NCBI RefSeq assembly: GCF_001954135.1
Contig: NZ_MBEQ01000110.1
Location: 169,955 to 233,954, forward strand
Direction: 5' to 3'
Length of the DNA stretch: 64,000 nucleotides
DNA from: Mycobacterium sp. GA-1841
GTDB taxonomy: Bacteria > Actinomycetota > Actinomycetes > Mycobacteriales > Mycobacteriaceae
Position numbers and translations under genes: made by a program. The notes under the pieces are model-generated. The model worked only from the letters and a program-made list of their open reading frames with translations, did no database searches and had not been told where the DNA came from. Positions 45,196-53,735 of this stretch are shown one piece after another; position 1 is the first letter of the stretch, and each line of letters begins with the position of its first letter.

Positions 45196-45233
45196 GATTA
45201 ATGAATTTGCATCTGCATGCATAAGAATGCAGA
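45193..45233 (+). promoter_or_regulatory. argC promoter with ArgR operator (ARG box)
   Basis: A -10-like TAGGAT (45193-45198) is followed by the AT-rich palindrome TGCATGCATAAGAATGCA (45214-45231), extended to TCTGCAT/ATGCAGA, as an 18-bp ARG box. A weaker AATGAAT half-site lies upstream (45200-45206). ArgR, encoded six genes downstream, should bind here and repress with arginine. It is the most AT-rich stretch of this region. Confidence 0.75.
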
Positions 45234-45242
45234 ATTGGGTGC

Positions 45243-46277
45243 ATGACTTCGATAGCGGTGGCCGGCGCCAGCGGCTATGCCGGCGGAGAGATCCTGCGCC
45301 TGCTGCTCGGACATCCGGCCTACGCCGACGGCCGGTTGACGATCGGGGCGTTGACCGCGGCCTCCAGCGCCGGGTCGACGATCGCCGAGCATCACCCGCA
45401 CCTTCTGCCGTTGGCCGCACGGGTGCTGGAACCGACCAGTGCCGAGGTCCTGGCCGGTCATGACGTGGTGTTCCTCGGGTTGCCTCATGGGCATTCCGCG
45501 GCGCTGGCCGAACAGCTCGGTCCCGACACCCTGATCATCGATTGCGGCGCCGACTTCCGGCTGACCGACGCTGCCGACTGGGAGAAGTTCTACGGCTCGG
45601 CGCACGCCGGCAGCTGGCCCTACGGTCTGCCGGAACTTCCCGGCGGACGGGACCGACTGAAGGGTGCCAAGCGCATCGCGGTCCCTGGCTGCTATCCGAC
45701 CGCCGCGCTCCTGGCGCTGTTGCCGGCGGTGGCCGCCGACCTGGTCGATCCGGCCGTCACCGTGGTCGCGGTCAGCGGTACCTCCGGCGCCGGTAAATCG
45801 GCCAAGGTGGATCTGCTGGGCGCGGAGGTGATCGGCTCGGCCCGGGCCTACAACATCGCCGGCAAGCACCGGCACACCCCGGAGATCGCGCAGGGGCTGC
45901 GCGCGGTGACCGACAAGGATGTCACCGTCTCGTTCACCCCGGTGCTGATTCCGACGGCCCGCGGCATCCTGGCCACCTGTACTGCCCACACCGAGGCGTC
46001 GGCCGCCGAGATCCGGGCCGCCTACGAAAAGGTGTACGACACCGAACCGTTCATTCATCTGCTGCCTGAGGGGCAACTGCCCAAAACGGGATCGGTGATC
46101 GGTAGCAATGCCGCCCAGATCCAGGTCGCCGTGGATGTTGAGGCGAGCAGTCTTGTTGCGATCGCCGCCATCGACAACCTGACCAAGGGCACCGGCGGCG
46201 CCGCGGTGCAGTCGATGAACCTGGCCCTGGGCTGGCCTGAGACCGAAGGACTGTCGATCGTGGGAGTCGCACCGTGA
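45243..46277 (+). CDS. argC: N-acetyl-gamma-glutamyl-phosphate reductase
   Basis: 344 residues. NADP-dependent third step of arginine synthesis. Rossmann motif VAGASGYAGGE at the N-terminus and the active-site Cys in VPGCYPTAALL. First gene of argCJBDFRGH. Its end overlaps argJ by 4 bases (GTGA). Confidence 0.98.
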   Translation: MTSIAVAGASGYAGGEILRLLLGHPAYADGRLTIGALTAASSAGSTIAEHHPHLLPLAARVLEPTSAEVLAGHDVVFLGLPHGHSAALAEQLGPDTLIIDCGADFRLTDAADWEKFYGSAHAGSWPYGLPELPGGRDRLKGAKRIAVPGCYPTAALLALLPAVAADLVDPAVTVVAVSGTSGAGKSAKVDLLGAEVIGSARAYNIAGKHRHTPEIAQGLRAVTDKDVTVSFTPVLIPTARGILATCTAHTEASAAEIRAAYEKVYDTEPFIHLLPEGQLPKTGSVIGSNAAQIQVAVDVEASSLVAIAAIDNLTKGTGGAAVQSMNLALGWPETEGLSIVGVAP

Positions 46278-47533
46278 CACCGGAGCCGGAGGCGGCAATG
46301 TCGCCTGAGCAGAGTACGCAACAGTCGGCCAAGCTGGTCCGCACCCAGGGCGTCACCGCCCCGGCGGGCTTCCGGGCGGCCGGAATCGCCGCCGGCATCA
46401 AGACTTCCGGCGCACCGGACCTGGCCTTGGTGTTCAACGAGGGCCCGGACTACGCCGCGGCGGGCGTGTTCACCCGTAACAAGATCAAAGCCGCGCCCGT
46501 GAAGTGGTCGCAGCAGGTGCTCACCACCGGCCGGCTGCGCGCGGTGATCCTGAACTCCGGCGGCGCCAACGCCTGCACCGGCCCGCTGGGCTTCCAGGAC
46601 ACCCATGCCACCGCCGAGGCTGTGGCCACTGCGCTGAGCGATTGGGGCACCGAGACGGGTGCGATCGAAGTTGCCGTGTGCTCCACCGGGCTGATCGGGG
46701 ACCGGCTGCCGATGGACAAGGTACTGGCCGGCGTCACGGAGATCGTGCACGAGTTGGCCGGCGGCCTGACCGGAGGCGAAGACGCGGCTCGGGCCATCAT
46801 GACCACCGACACCGTGCCGAAACAGGTTGCACTGCATCACTCCCCGGAATCGGAGGAGAACTGGACGGTCGGTGGGATGGCCAAAGGTGCCGGCATGCTG
46901 GCGCCGTCACTGGCCACCATGTTGGTGGTACTGACCACCGACGCGGTCGCCAGTCCACAGGCGTTGGACTCCGCGCTGAGGCGGGCCACGGCGCTGACGT
47001 TCGACCGGCTCGACGTCGACGGCAGCTGCTCGACCAACGACACCGTGCTGCTGCTGGCCTCGGGTGCCAGCGAGATAGCCCCCAGTCAGGCCGATCTCGA
47101 CGCGGCCGTGTTGCAGGTCTGCGACGACCTGTGCGCGCAGCTGCAGGCTGACGCCGAAGGTGTCACCAAGCGCATCACGATTACCGTCACCGGCGCCGAG
47201 AGCGAGGACGAGGCGCTGGTCGCCGCGCGCGTCATCGCCCGCGACAGCCTGGTCAAGACCGCGCTGTTCGGCTCCGATCCCAACTGGGGCCGGGTCTTGG
47301 CCGCGGTCGGTATCGCGCCGGTGAAGCTTGATCCGGAGCGGATCAGCGTGTCGTTCAACGGTTCTCCGGTCTGCGTCGACGGTGCCGGAGCCCCCGGCGC
47401 CCGCGAGGTCGATCTCTCAGGTGAAGACATCGCCGTGGTGGTGGACCTGGCGGTGGGAAGCGGCAGTGCTTCCATCAGGACCACCGACCTGTCGCACGCC
47501 TACGTCGAAGAGAACTCGGCCTACAGCTCATGA
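46274..47533 (+). CDS. argJ: Glutamate N-acetyltransferase / amino-acid acetyltransferase (OAT)
   Basis: 419 residues. ArgJ moves the acetyl group from N-acetylornithine to glutamate, recycling it; the precursor is self-cleaved at a conserved Ala-Thr bond (near GMLAPSLATMLVVL) with Thr as nucleophile. FNEGPDYAAAGVFTRN and ILNSGGANACTG are typical. Start GTG 46274 overlaps argC; a second ATG at 46298 would also give the conserved protein. Confidence 0.97.
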   Translation: MTPEPEAAMSPEQSTQQSAKLVRTQGVTAPAGFRAAGIAAGIKTSGAPDLALVFNEGPDYAAAGVFTRNKIKAAPVKWSQQVLTTGRLRAVILNSGGANACTGPLGFQDTHATAEAVATALSDWGTETGAIEVAVCSTGLIGDRLPMDKVLAGVTEIVHELAGGLTGGEDAARAIMTTDTVPKQVALHHSPESEENWTVGGMAKGAGMLAPSLATMLVVLTTDAVASPQALDSALRRATALTFDRLDVDGSCSTNDTVLLLASGASEIAPSQADLDAAVLQVCDDLCAQLQADAEGVTKRITITVTGAESEDEALVAARVIARDSLVKTALFGSDPNWGRVLAAVGIAPVKLDPERISVSFNGSPVCVDGAGAPGAREVDLSGEDIAVVVDLAVGSGSASIRTTDLSHAYVEENSAYSS

Positions 47534-48408
47534 GCCAATCCATCGAGCGCGGCGTCAAGGCCCAGGTGCTCGCTTCGGCGCTGCCATGGCTCAAGCAGCT
47601 GCACGGCCAGATCGTCGTCGTCAAGTACGGCGGCAACGCCATGACCGACGACACGCTCAAGGCCGCGTTCGCCTCCGACATGGTGTTCCTGCGCAACTGC
47701 GGCATCAAACCGGTGGTGGTGCACGGTGGCGGCCCGCAGATCAGTGCCATGCTCAAACGGCTCGGTATCGCAGGAGATTTCAAGGGCGGCTTCCGGGTCA
47801 CCACTCCCGAGGTGCTCGATGTGGCGCGGATGGTGCTGTTCGGGCAGGTGGGCCGGGAACTGGTCAACCTGATCAACGCCCACGGCCCGTACGCGGTCGG
47901 CCTCACCGGTGAGGACGCGCACCTGTTCACCGCGGTGCGGCGCAGCGTCACCGTCGATGGTGTGGCCACCGACATCGGGCTGGTCGGTGACGTCGAGTAC
48001 GTCAACGCCGAATCTCTGCTCGATCTCATTGCCGCCGGCCGGATCCCGGTGGTCTCCACCATCGGCCCCGACGTCGACGGCGTGGTGCACAACATCAACG
48101 CCGACACCGCGGCCGCCGCCCTGGCCGAGGCGCTGGGTGCGGAGAAGCTGGTCATGCTCACCGACGTGGAGGGCCTCTACACCGATTGGCCCGACCGCTC
48201 CTCGCTGGTCAGCGAGATCGACACCGCGGCCCTGACCCAACTGTTGCCCACGCTCGAATCCGGCATGGTGCCCAAGATCGAGGCCTGCCTGCGGGCGGTG
48301 GACGGCGGGGTGCCGAGCGCACACGTCATCGACGGTCGCGTCGAACACTGCGTGCTCGTCGAGCTTTTCACCGATGAAGGAACTGGAACCAAGGTGGTGG
48401 CGAAGTGA
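47530..48408 (+). CDS. argB: Acetylglutamate kinase
   Basis: 292 residues, amino-acid kinase fold. VVKYGGNAM binds ATP, VVHGGGPQI and the N-acetylglutamate site RRSVTVDG-like follow. It phosphorylates N-acetylglutamate; in arginine-cycling bacteria it is the feedback point for arginine. ATGA overlap with argJ and GTGA overlap with argD. Confidence 0.98.
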   Translation: MSQSIERGVKAQVLASALPWLKQLHGQIVVVKYGGNAMTDDTLKAAFASDMVFLRNCGIKPVVVHGGGPQISAMLKRLGIAGDFKGGFRVTTPEVLDVARMVLFGQVGRELVNLINAHGPYAVGLTGEDAHLFTAVRRSVTVDGVATDIGLVGDVEYVNAESLLDLIAAGRIPVVSTIGPDVDGVVHNINADTAAAALAEALGAEKLVMLTDVEGLYTDWPDRSSLVSEIDTAALTQLLPTLESGMVPKIEACLRAVDGGVPSAHVIDGRVEHCVLVELFTDEGTGTKVVAK

Positions 48409-49619
48409 CATCCGGCGGGCAGGAGCGAAGCGACCCGGGGCAGAAGACATTGCAGGACCGCTGGGAAGCGGTGATGATGAACAACTACGGCACCCCGCCG
48501 CTGGCGCTGGCCGGCGGTGACGGCGCCGTGGTGACCGACACCGACGGCAAGTCCTATCTGGACCTGCTCGGCGGTATCGCGGTCAACCTGCTCGGCCACC
48601 GCCATCCCGCGGTCATCGAGGCTGTGACCATCCAACTCAACACGCTGGGCCACACCTCCAACCTGTATGCCACCGAACCGGGAATCGCGCTGGCCGAAGC
48701 CCTGGTCGGGCACCTCGGCACGCCGGCGCGGGCGTTCTTCTGCAACTCGGGCACCGAGGCCAACGAGGTGGCCTTCAAGATCACGCGGCTCACCGGCAAG
48801 ACGAATATCGTTGCCGCCCAAGGTGCCTTCCACGGTCGCACCATGGGGTCGCTGGCGCTGACCGGCCAGCCGGCCAAGCAGGCGCCGTTCGAGCCGCTGC
48901 CGGGCAACGTCACCCACGTGCCCTACGGGGACATCGAAGAACTTGCGAGCGCTGTCGATAATGACACCGCGGCGGTGTTCCTGGAACCGATCATGGGGGA
49001 GGGCGGTGTCGTCGTCCCGCCCGCCGGCTACCTGGCTGCGGCCCGCGACATCACCACCAAGAACGGCGCGCTCCTGGTTCTCGACGAGGTGCAGACCGGC
49101 GTCGGGCGCACCGGTGCCTTCTATGCCCACCAGCACGACGGCATCACGCCCGACATCGTCACGCTGGCCAAGGGCTTGGGCGGTGGCCTGCCGATCGGCG
49201 CCTGCCTGGCCATCGGCGCGGCCGGCGACCTGCTTACCCCAGGCCTGCACGGCAGCACCTTCGGCGGCAACCCGGTGTGCACGGCCGCCGCGCTGGCGGT
49301 GCTCAAAGCGCTCGCCGACGGGGATCTGATCGCGCGCGCCGGGGTGCTCGGCAAGACCCTGAGCCACGGCATCGAGGAGTTGGGCCATCCGCTCGTCGAC
49401 CACGTGCGCGGCAAGGGTCTGCTGCAGGGCGTGGTGTTGACCGCACCGAGCGCCAAGGCCGTCGAGGCCGCGGCCCGCGACGCCGGTTTCCTGGTCAATG
49501 CCGCTGCCGCGGACGTCATTCGGCTGGCGCCGCCACTGATCATCACCGAACCGCAGATCGAGACGTTCCTGTCCGCTCTGCCCGCCGTTCTCGACACCGC
49601 TGTGGAGGCTGCTTCATGA
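48405..49619 (+). CDS. argD: Acetylornithine aminotransferase
   Basis: 404 residues, class III PLP aminotransferase. NSGTEANEVAFK, EPIMGEGGVVVPP, LDEVQTGVGRTG and the PLP-lysine region TLAKGLGGGLPIG are present. It converts N-acetylglutamate semialdehyde to N-acetylornithine. Overlaps argF by ATGA. Confidence 0.98.
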   Translation: MTSGGQERSDPGQKTLQDRWEAVMMNNYGTPPLALAGGDGAVVTDTDGKSYLDLLGGIAVNLLGHRHPAVIEAVTIQLNTLGHTSNLYATEPGIALAEALVGHLGTPARAFFCNSGTEANEVAFKITRLTGKTNIVAAQGAFHGRTMGSLALTGQPAKQAPFEPLPGNVTHVPYGDIEELASAVDNDTAAVFLEPIMGEGGVVVPPAGYLAAARDITTKNGALLVLDEVQTGVGRTGAFYAHQHDGITPDIVTLAKGLGGGLPIGACLAIGAAGDLLTPGLHGSTFGGNPVCTAAALAVLKALADGDLIARAGVLGKTLSHGIEELGHPLVDHVRGKGLLQGVVLTAPSAKAVEAAARDAGFLVNAAAADVIRLAPPLIITEPQIETFLSALPAVLDTAVEAAS

Positions 49620-50542
49620 CCATCCGGCATTTCCTGCGCGACGACGACCTGTCACCCGATGAGCAGGCCGAGGTGCTCGCCCTGGCCGCCGAACTCAAGA
49701 AGGCACCGTTCTCACGGCGGCCGCTCGAGGGCCCGCGTGGTGTCGCGGTGATCTTCGAGAAGAACTCGACCCGCACCCGGTTCTCGTTCGAGATGGGCAT
49801 CGCCCAGCTCGGCGGGCATGCGGTCGTCGTCGACGGCCGCAGCACCCAGCTGGGCCGCGAGGAAACCCTCGAGGACACCGGGGCGGTGCTGTCGCGCTAC
49901 GTCGACGCCATCGTGTGGCGCACCTTCGCCCAGGAGCGGCTGACCGCCATGGCAAGTGGTGCCTCTGTCCCGATCGTCAATGCACTGTCCGACGAGTTCC
50001 ACCCCTGCCAGGTGCTGGCCGATCTGCAGACGCTGGCCGAGCGCCGGGGCGACCTCAAAGGGCTGAAGCTGACGTACCTGGGTGATGGTGCCAACAACAT
50101 GGCGCACTCGCTGATGCTGGGCGGGGTTACCGCGGGCATCCACGTCACCATCGCCGCGCCGGCCGGTTTCGAACCCGACCCACACTTCGTCGACGCTGCC
50201 AAGCGCCGCGCTGCCGAGACCGGCGCGACGGTGACGCTGACCGACGATGCCCGGGCCGGCGCCGACGGAGCCGACGTGCTCGTCACCGACACCTGGACCT
50301 CGATGGGGCAGGAGAACGACGGCCTGGATCGGGTGCGGCCGTTCCGTCCGTTCCAGGTCAACGCCGACCTTCTGAAGCTGGCCGATCCGGAAGCTGTTGT
50401 GCTGCATTGTCTTCCGGCGCACCGCGGTCACGAGATCACCGACGACGTGATCGACGGGCCGCAGAGCGCCGTGTTCGACGAAGCCGAGAACCGGTTGCAC
50501 GCCCAGAAAGCCATGCTGGTCTGGCTGCTGGAGCGAGCCTGA
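49616..50542 (+). CDS. argF: Ornithine carbamoyltransferase
   Basis: 308 residues. Carbamoyl-phosphate motif STRTR near residue 50, FHPCQ, ornithine loop DTWTSMGQE and HCLPAHRG. It makes citrulline from ornithine and carbamoyl phosphate. ATG 49616 overlaps the argD stop; a much longer open frame starting at 49277 is antisense-free shadow in argD and is rejected. Confidence 0.98.
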   Translation: MTIRHFLRDDDLSPDEQAEVLALAAELKKAPFSRRPLEGPRGVAVIFEKNSTRTRFSFEMGIAQLGGHAVVVDGRSTQLGREETLEDTGAVLSRYVDAIVWRTFAQERLTAMASGASVPIVNALSDEFHPCQVLADLQTLAERRGDLKGLKLTYLGDGANNMAHSLMLGGVTAGIHVTIAAPAGFEPDPHFVDAAKRRAAETGATVTLTDDARAGADGADVLVTDTWTSMGQENDGLDRVRPFRPFQVNADLLKLADPEAVVLHCLPAHRGHEITDDVIDGPQSAVFDEAENRLHAQKAMLVWLLERA

Positions 50543-50543
50543 C

Positions 50544-51020
50544 GTGAGCACCCCGACCCGCGCCGGCCGTCAGGCCCGGATCATCGCCCTGCTGTCCTCG
50601 CGGCAGGTGAGCAGCCAGACCGAACTGGCCGCTCTGCTGGGGCAGGAGGGCATCGAGGTCACCCAGGCCACGTTGTCGCGTGACCTGGAGGAACTCGGGG
50701 CGGTCAAGCTGCGCGGGGCCGACGGCGGCGTCGGGGTGTATGTGGTGCCCGAGGACGGCAGCCCGGTGCGGGGTGTGGCCGGGGGCACCGAGCGGTTGAC
50801 CCGGTTGTTGGGGGACTTGCTGGTATCGACGGATGCCAGCGCTAACCTTGCCGTGCTGCGCACCCCGCCCGGCGCAGCGCACTACCTGGCCAGCGCGATC
50901 GATCGCGCTGCCTTGCCGTACGTGGTCGGCACCATCGCCGGAGACGACACCATCGCCGTGGTGGCGCGGGAACCGATGACGGGTGCCGAGCTCGCCAGCA
51001 CCTTCGAGAACCTCAAATAG
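50544..51020 (+). CDS. argR: Arginine repressor ArgR
   Basis: 158 residues. N-terminal winged helix (RQARIIALLSSRQVSSQTEL, VTQATLSRDLEEL) and C-terminal hexamerisation/arginine-binding domain (NLAVLRTPPGAAHYLASAIDRA, GTIAGDDTIAVV). It should bind the ARG box before argC. Only one base separates it from argF, so it is part of the operon it regulates. Confidence 0.97.
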   Translation: MSTPTRAGRQARIIALLSSRQVSSQTELAALLGQEGIEVTQATLSRDLEELGAVKLRGADGGVGVYVVPEDGSPVRGVAGGTERLTRLLGDLLVSTDASANLAVLRTPPGAAHYLASAIDRAALPYVVGTIAGDDTIAVVAREPMTGAELASTFENLK

Positions 51021-51046
51021 AGCTGAAGTAAAAGGAGACTGCTCAC

Positions 51047-52246
51047 ATGTCCGATCGCGTGATCCTCGCGTATTCCGGGGGTCTGGACACCTCGGTGGCC
51101 ATCAGCTGGATTGGCAAGGAGACCGGCCGTGAGGTCGTCGCCGTGGCCATCGACCTCGGCCAGGGCGGCGAGGATATGGAGGTCGTGCGTCAGCGCGCAC
51201 TGGATTGTGGCGCTGTCGAGGCAGTCGTGGTCGACGCGCGTGACGAGTTCGCCAACGAGTACTGCCTGCCGACCATCAAGTCCAACGCGCTCTACATGGA
51301 CCGCTACCCGCTGGTGTCGGCGATCAGCCGGCCGCTGATCGTGAAGCATCTGGTGGCCGCGGCGCGTGAGCACGGCGGCGGCACCGTCGCCCACGGCTGC
51401 ACCGGTAAGGGCAACGACCAGGTGCGCTTCGAGGTCGGATTCGCCTCGCTGGCACCCGATCTGCAGGTGCTGGCCCCGGTCCGCGACTACGCCTGGACCC
51501 GGGAGAAGGCGATCGCGTTCGCCGAGGAGAACGCCATCCCGATCAACGTCACCAAGCGTTCGCCGTTCTCGATCGACCAGAACGTGTGGGGCCGTGCGGT
51601 GGAAACCGGGTTCCTGGAGCACCTGTGGAACGCTCCGACCAAGGACGTCTACGACTACACCGAGGACCCGACGGTCAACTGGAACACCCCCGACGAGGTC
51701 ATCGTCGGCTTCGAAAAGGGTGTGCCCGTCTCCATCGACGGCCGCCCGGTCACGGTGTTGCAGGCGATCGAAGAGCTCAACCGCCGCGCCGGCGCGCAGG
51801 GCGTGGGCCGCCTCGACGTGGTCGAGGACCGGCTGGTCGGCATCAAGAGCCGCGAGATCTACGAGGCACCGGGTGCAATGGTGCTCATCACTGCGCACAC
51901 CGAACTGGAGCACGTCACGCTGGAGCGTGAGCTGGGCCGGTTCAAGCGCACCACCGACCAGAAGTGGGGCGAGCTGGTCTATGACGGCCTGTGGTACTCG
52001 CCGCTGAAGTCGTCTCTCGAGGCGTTCGTCGAGCACACTCAGCAGCACGTCACCGGCGAGATCCGACTGGTGCTGCACGGCGGTCACATCGCGGTGAACG
52101 GACGCCGGAGCGCCGAGTCGCTGTACGACTTCAACCTGGCCACCTACGACGAGGGCGACAGCTTCGACCAGTCCTCGGCCAAGGGTTTCGTTCACGTGCA
52201 CGGGTTGAGCTCGAAGATCTCCGCCAAGCGCGACCTGGGCCTGTAA
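51047..52246 (+). CDS. argG: Argininosuccinate synthase
   Basis: 399 residues. N-type PP-loop AYSGGLDTSVA, and GCTGKGNDQVRFE binds citrulline and aspartate. It joins citrulline and aspartate using ATP. AAAGGAGA precedes the ATG at 51047. A palindromic element separates it from argH. Confidence 0.98.
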   Translation: MSDRVILAYSGGLDTSVAISWIGKETGREVVAVAIDLGQGGEDMEVVRQRALDCGAVEAVVVDARDEFANEYCLPTIKSNALYMDRYPLVSAISRPLIVKHLVAAAREHGGGTVAHGCTGKGNDQVRFEVGFASLAPDLQVLAPVRDYAWTREKAIAFAEENAIPINVTKRSPFSIDQNVWGRAVETGFLEHLWNAPTKDVYDYTEDPTVNWNTPDEVIVGFEKGVPVSIDGRPVTVLQAIEELNRRAGAQGVGRLDVVEDRLVGIKSREIYEAPGAMVLITAHTELEHVTLERELGRFKRTTDQKWGELVYDGLWYSPLKSSLEAFVEHTQQHVTGEIRLVLHGGHIAVNGRRSAESLYDFNLATYDEGDSFDQSSAKGFVHVHGLSSKISAKRDLGL

Positions 52247-52249
52247 TGC

Positions 52250-52308
52250 CGAGCAGACACAAAACTGCCTATTTTCCGGGTGTTTTCAGGCAGTTTTATG
52301 TCTGCTCG
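52250..52308. repeat. Palindromic element, CGAGCAGAC family copy 2
   Basis: CGAGCAGACACAAAACTGCC (from 52250) pairs with GGCAGTTTTATGTCTGCTCG (to 52308) as a 20-21 bp stem with one mismatch; the loop is TATTTTCCGGGTGTTTTCA. The termini match the copy at 36794-36851 but the inner stem differs. It lies inside the arginine operon between argG and argH and could lower argH expression or stabilise the upstream mRNA. Confidence 0.85.
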
Positions 52309-52319
52309 CGAGGAGAAAA

Positions 52320-53732
52320 ATGAGCACTAACGAAGGTTCGCTGTGGGGTGGCCGGTTCGCCGACGGCCCCTCGGACGCCCTTGCCGCGCTGAGCAAGTCG
52401 ACCCACTTCGACTGGGTGCTGGCGCCCTACGACGTCACCGCGTCCAAGGCGCACGCCCGGGTGTTGCACCGGGCCGGGCTGCTCACCGACGAGCAGCGCG
52501 ACGGCCTGCTCGCCGGCCTCGACAGCCTCGGTGAAGATGTCGCGGATGGCAGCTTCGAACCGCTGCCCACCGACGAGGACGTGCACGGTGCCCTCGAACG
52601 CGGCCTGATCGACCGGGTCGGTCCCGACCTGGGCGGCCGGCTGCGGGCCGGACGGTCCCGCAACGACCAGGTGGCCACGCTGTTCCGGATGTGGTTGCGC
52701 GACGCCGTCCGGCGCGTTGCCGACGGCGTGCTCGAGGTGGTCAACGCGCTGGCCACCCAAGCCGCCGCGCACCCGACAGCGATCATGCCCGGCAAGACCC
52801 ACCTACAGGCCGCCCAACCGATCCTGCTGGCGCACCATCTGCTCGCCCACGCCCATCCGCTGCTGCGCAACGTCGACCGGCTCGCCGACTTCGACGACCG
52901 CACCGCGGTCTCGCCCTACGGTTCGGGCGCGCTGGCCGGCTCCTCACTGGGGCTCGATCCCGATGCGATCGCCGCGGACCTCGGATTCGCCTCGGCCGCA
53001 GACAATTCCGTCGATGCCACCGCGGCGCGTGATTTCGCTGCCGAGGCCGCCTTCGTGTTCGCCCAGATCGGGGTGGACCTGTCCCGGCTCGCCGAGGACA
53101 TCATCCTCTGGAGCACAACCGAATTCGGCTATGTCACACTGCACGACGCCTGGTCGACCGGCAGCTCGATCATGCCGCAGAAGAAGAACCCCGACATCGC
53201 CGAGCTGGCCCGCGGCAAGTCCGGGCGGCTGATCGGCAACCTCACCGGCCTGCTGGCCACGCTCAAGGCCCAGCCGTTGGCCTACAACCGGGACCTGCAG
53301 GAGGACAAGGAGCCGGTCTTCGACTCGGTGGCGCAGCTGGAACTGCTGCTGCCGGCGATGGCCGGGCTGGTCGGCACACTGACCTTCGACGAAGATCGGA
53401 TGGCCGCGCTGGCTCCTGCCGGCTACACGCTGGCCACCGATATCGCCGAATGGCTGGTCCGTCAAGGTGTTCCGTTCCGCGTCGCCCACGAGGCCGCCGG
53501 TGCCGCGGTGCAGACCGCCGAGGGCCGCGGTGTCGGGCTCGACGAACTGACCGACGACGAGTTCGCCGGGATCAACCCCGCACTCACCGCACAGGTGCGC
53601 GAGGTGCTGACCGTCGAGGGTTCGGTGAACGCCCGAAACGCGCGCGGCGGCACCGCGCCCGTTCAGGTGGCCAAGCAACTGGGGACCGTCCGGAACGCCA
53701 TGGCGGAGTTGCGGATCCGGCTGAGCCGCTAG
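52320..53732 (+). CDS. argH: Argininosuccinate lyase
   Basis: 470 residues, fumarase/aspartase superfamily. LWGGRFADGP start, RSRNDQVAT, TAARDFAAEAAF and the signature GSSIMPQKKNPDI are present. It cleaves argininosuccinate to arginine and fumarate, finishing the pathway. GAGGAGAAAA is the ribosome site. Confidence 0.98.
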   Translation: MSTNEGSLWGGRFADGPSDALAALSKSTHFDWVLAPYDVTASKAHARVLHRAGLLTDEQRDGLLAGLDSLGEDVADGSFEPLPTDEDVHGALERGLIDRVGPDLGGRLRAGRSRNDQVATLFRMWLRDAVRRVADGVLEVVNALATQAAAHPTAIMPGKTHLQAAQPILLAHHLLAHAHPLLRNVDRLADFDDRTAVSPYGSGALAGSSLGLDPDAIAADLGFASAADNSVDATAARDFAAEAAFVFAQIGVDLSRLAEDIILWSTTEFGYVTLHDAWSTGSSIMPQKKNPDIAELARGKSGRLIGNLTGLLATLKAQPLAYNRDLQEDKEPVFDSVAQLELLLPAMAGLVGTLTFDEDRMAALAPAGYTLATDIAEWLVRQGVPFRVAHEAAGAAVQTAEGRGVGLDELTDDEFAGINPALTAQVREVLTVEGSVNARNARGGTAPVQVAKQLGTVRNAMAELRIRLSR

Positions 53733-53735
53733 CGG

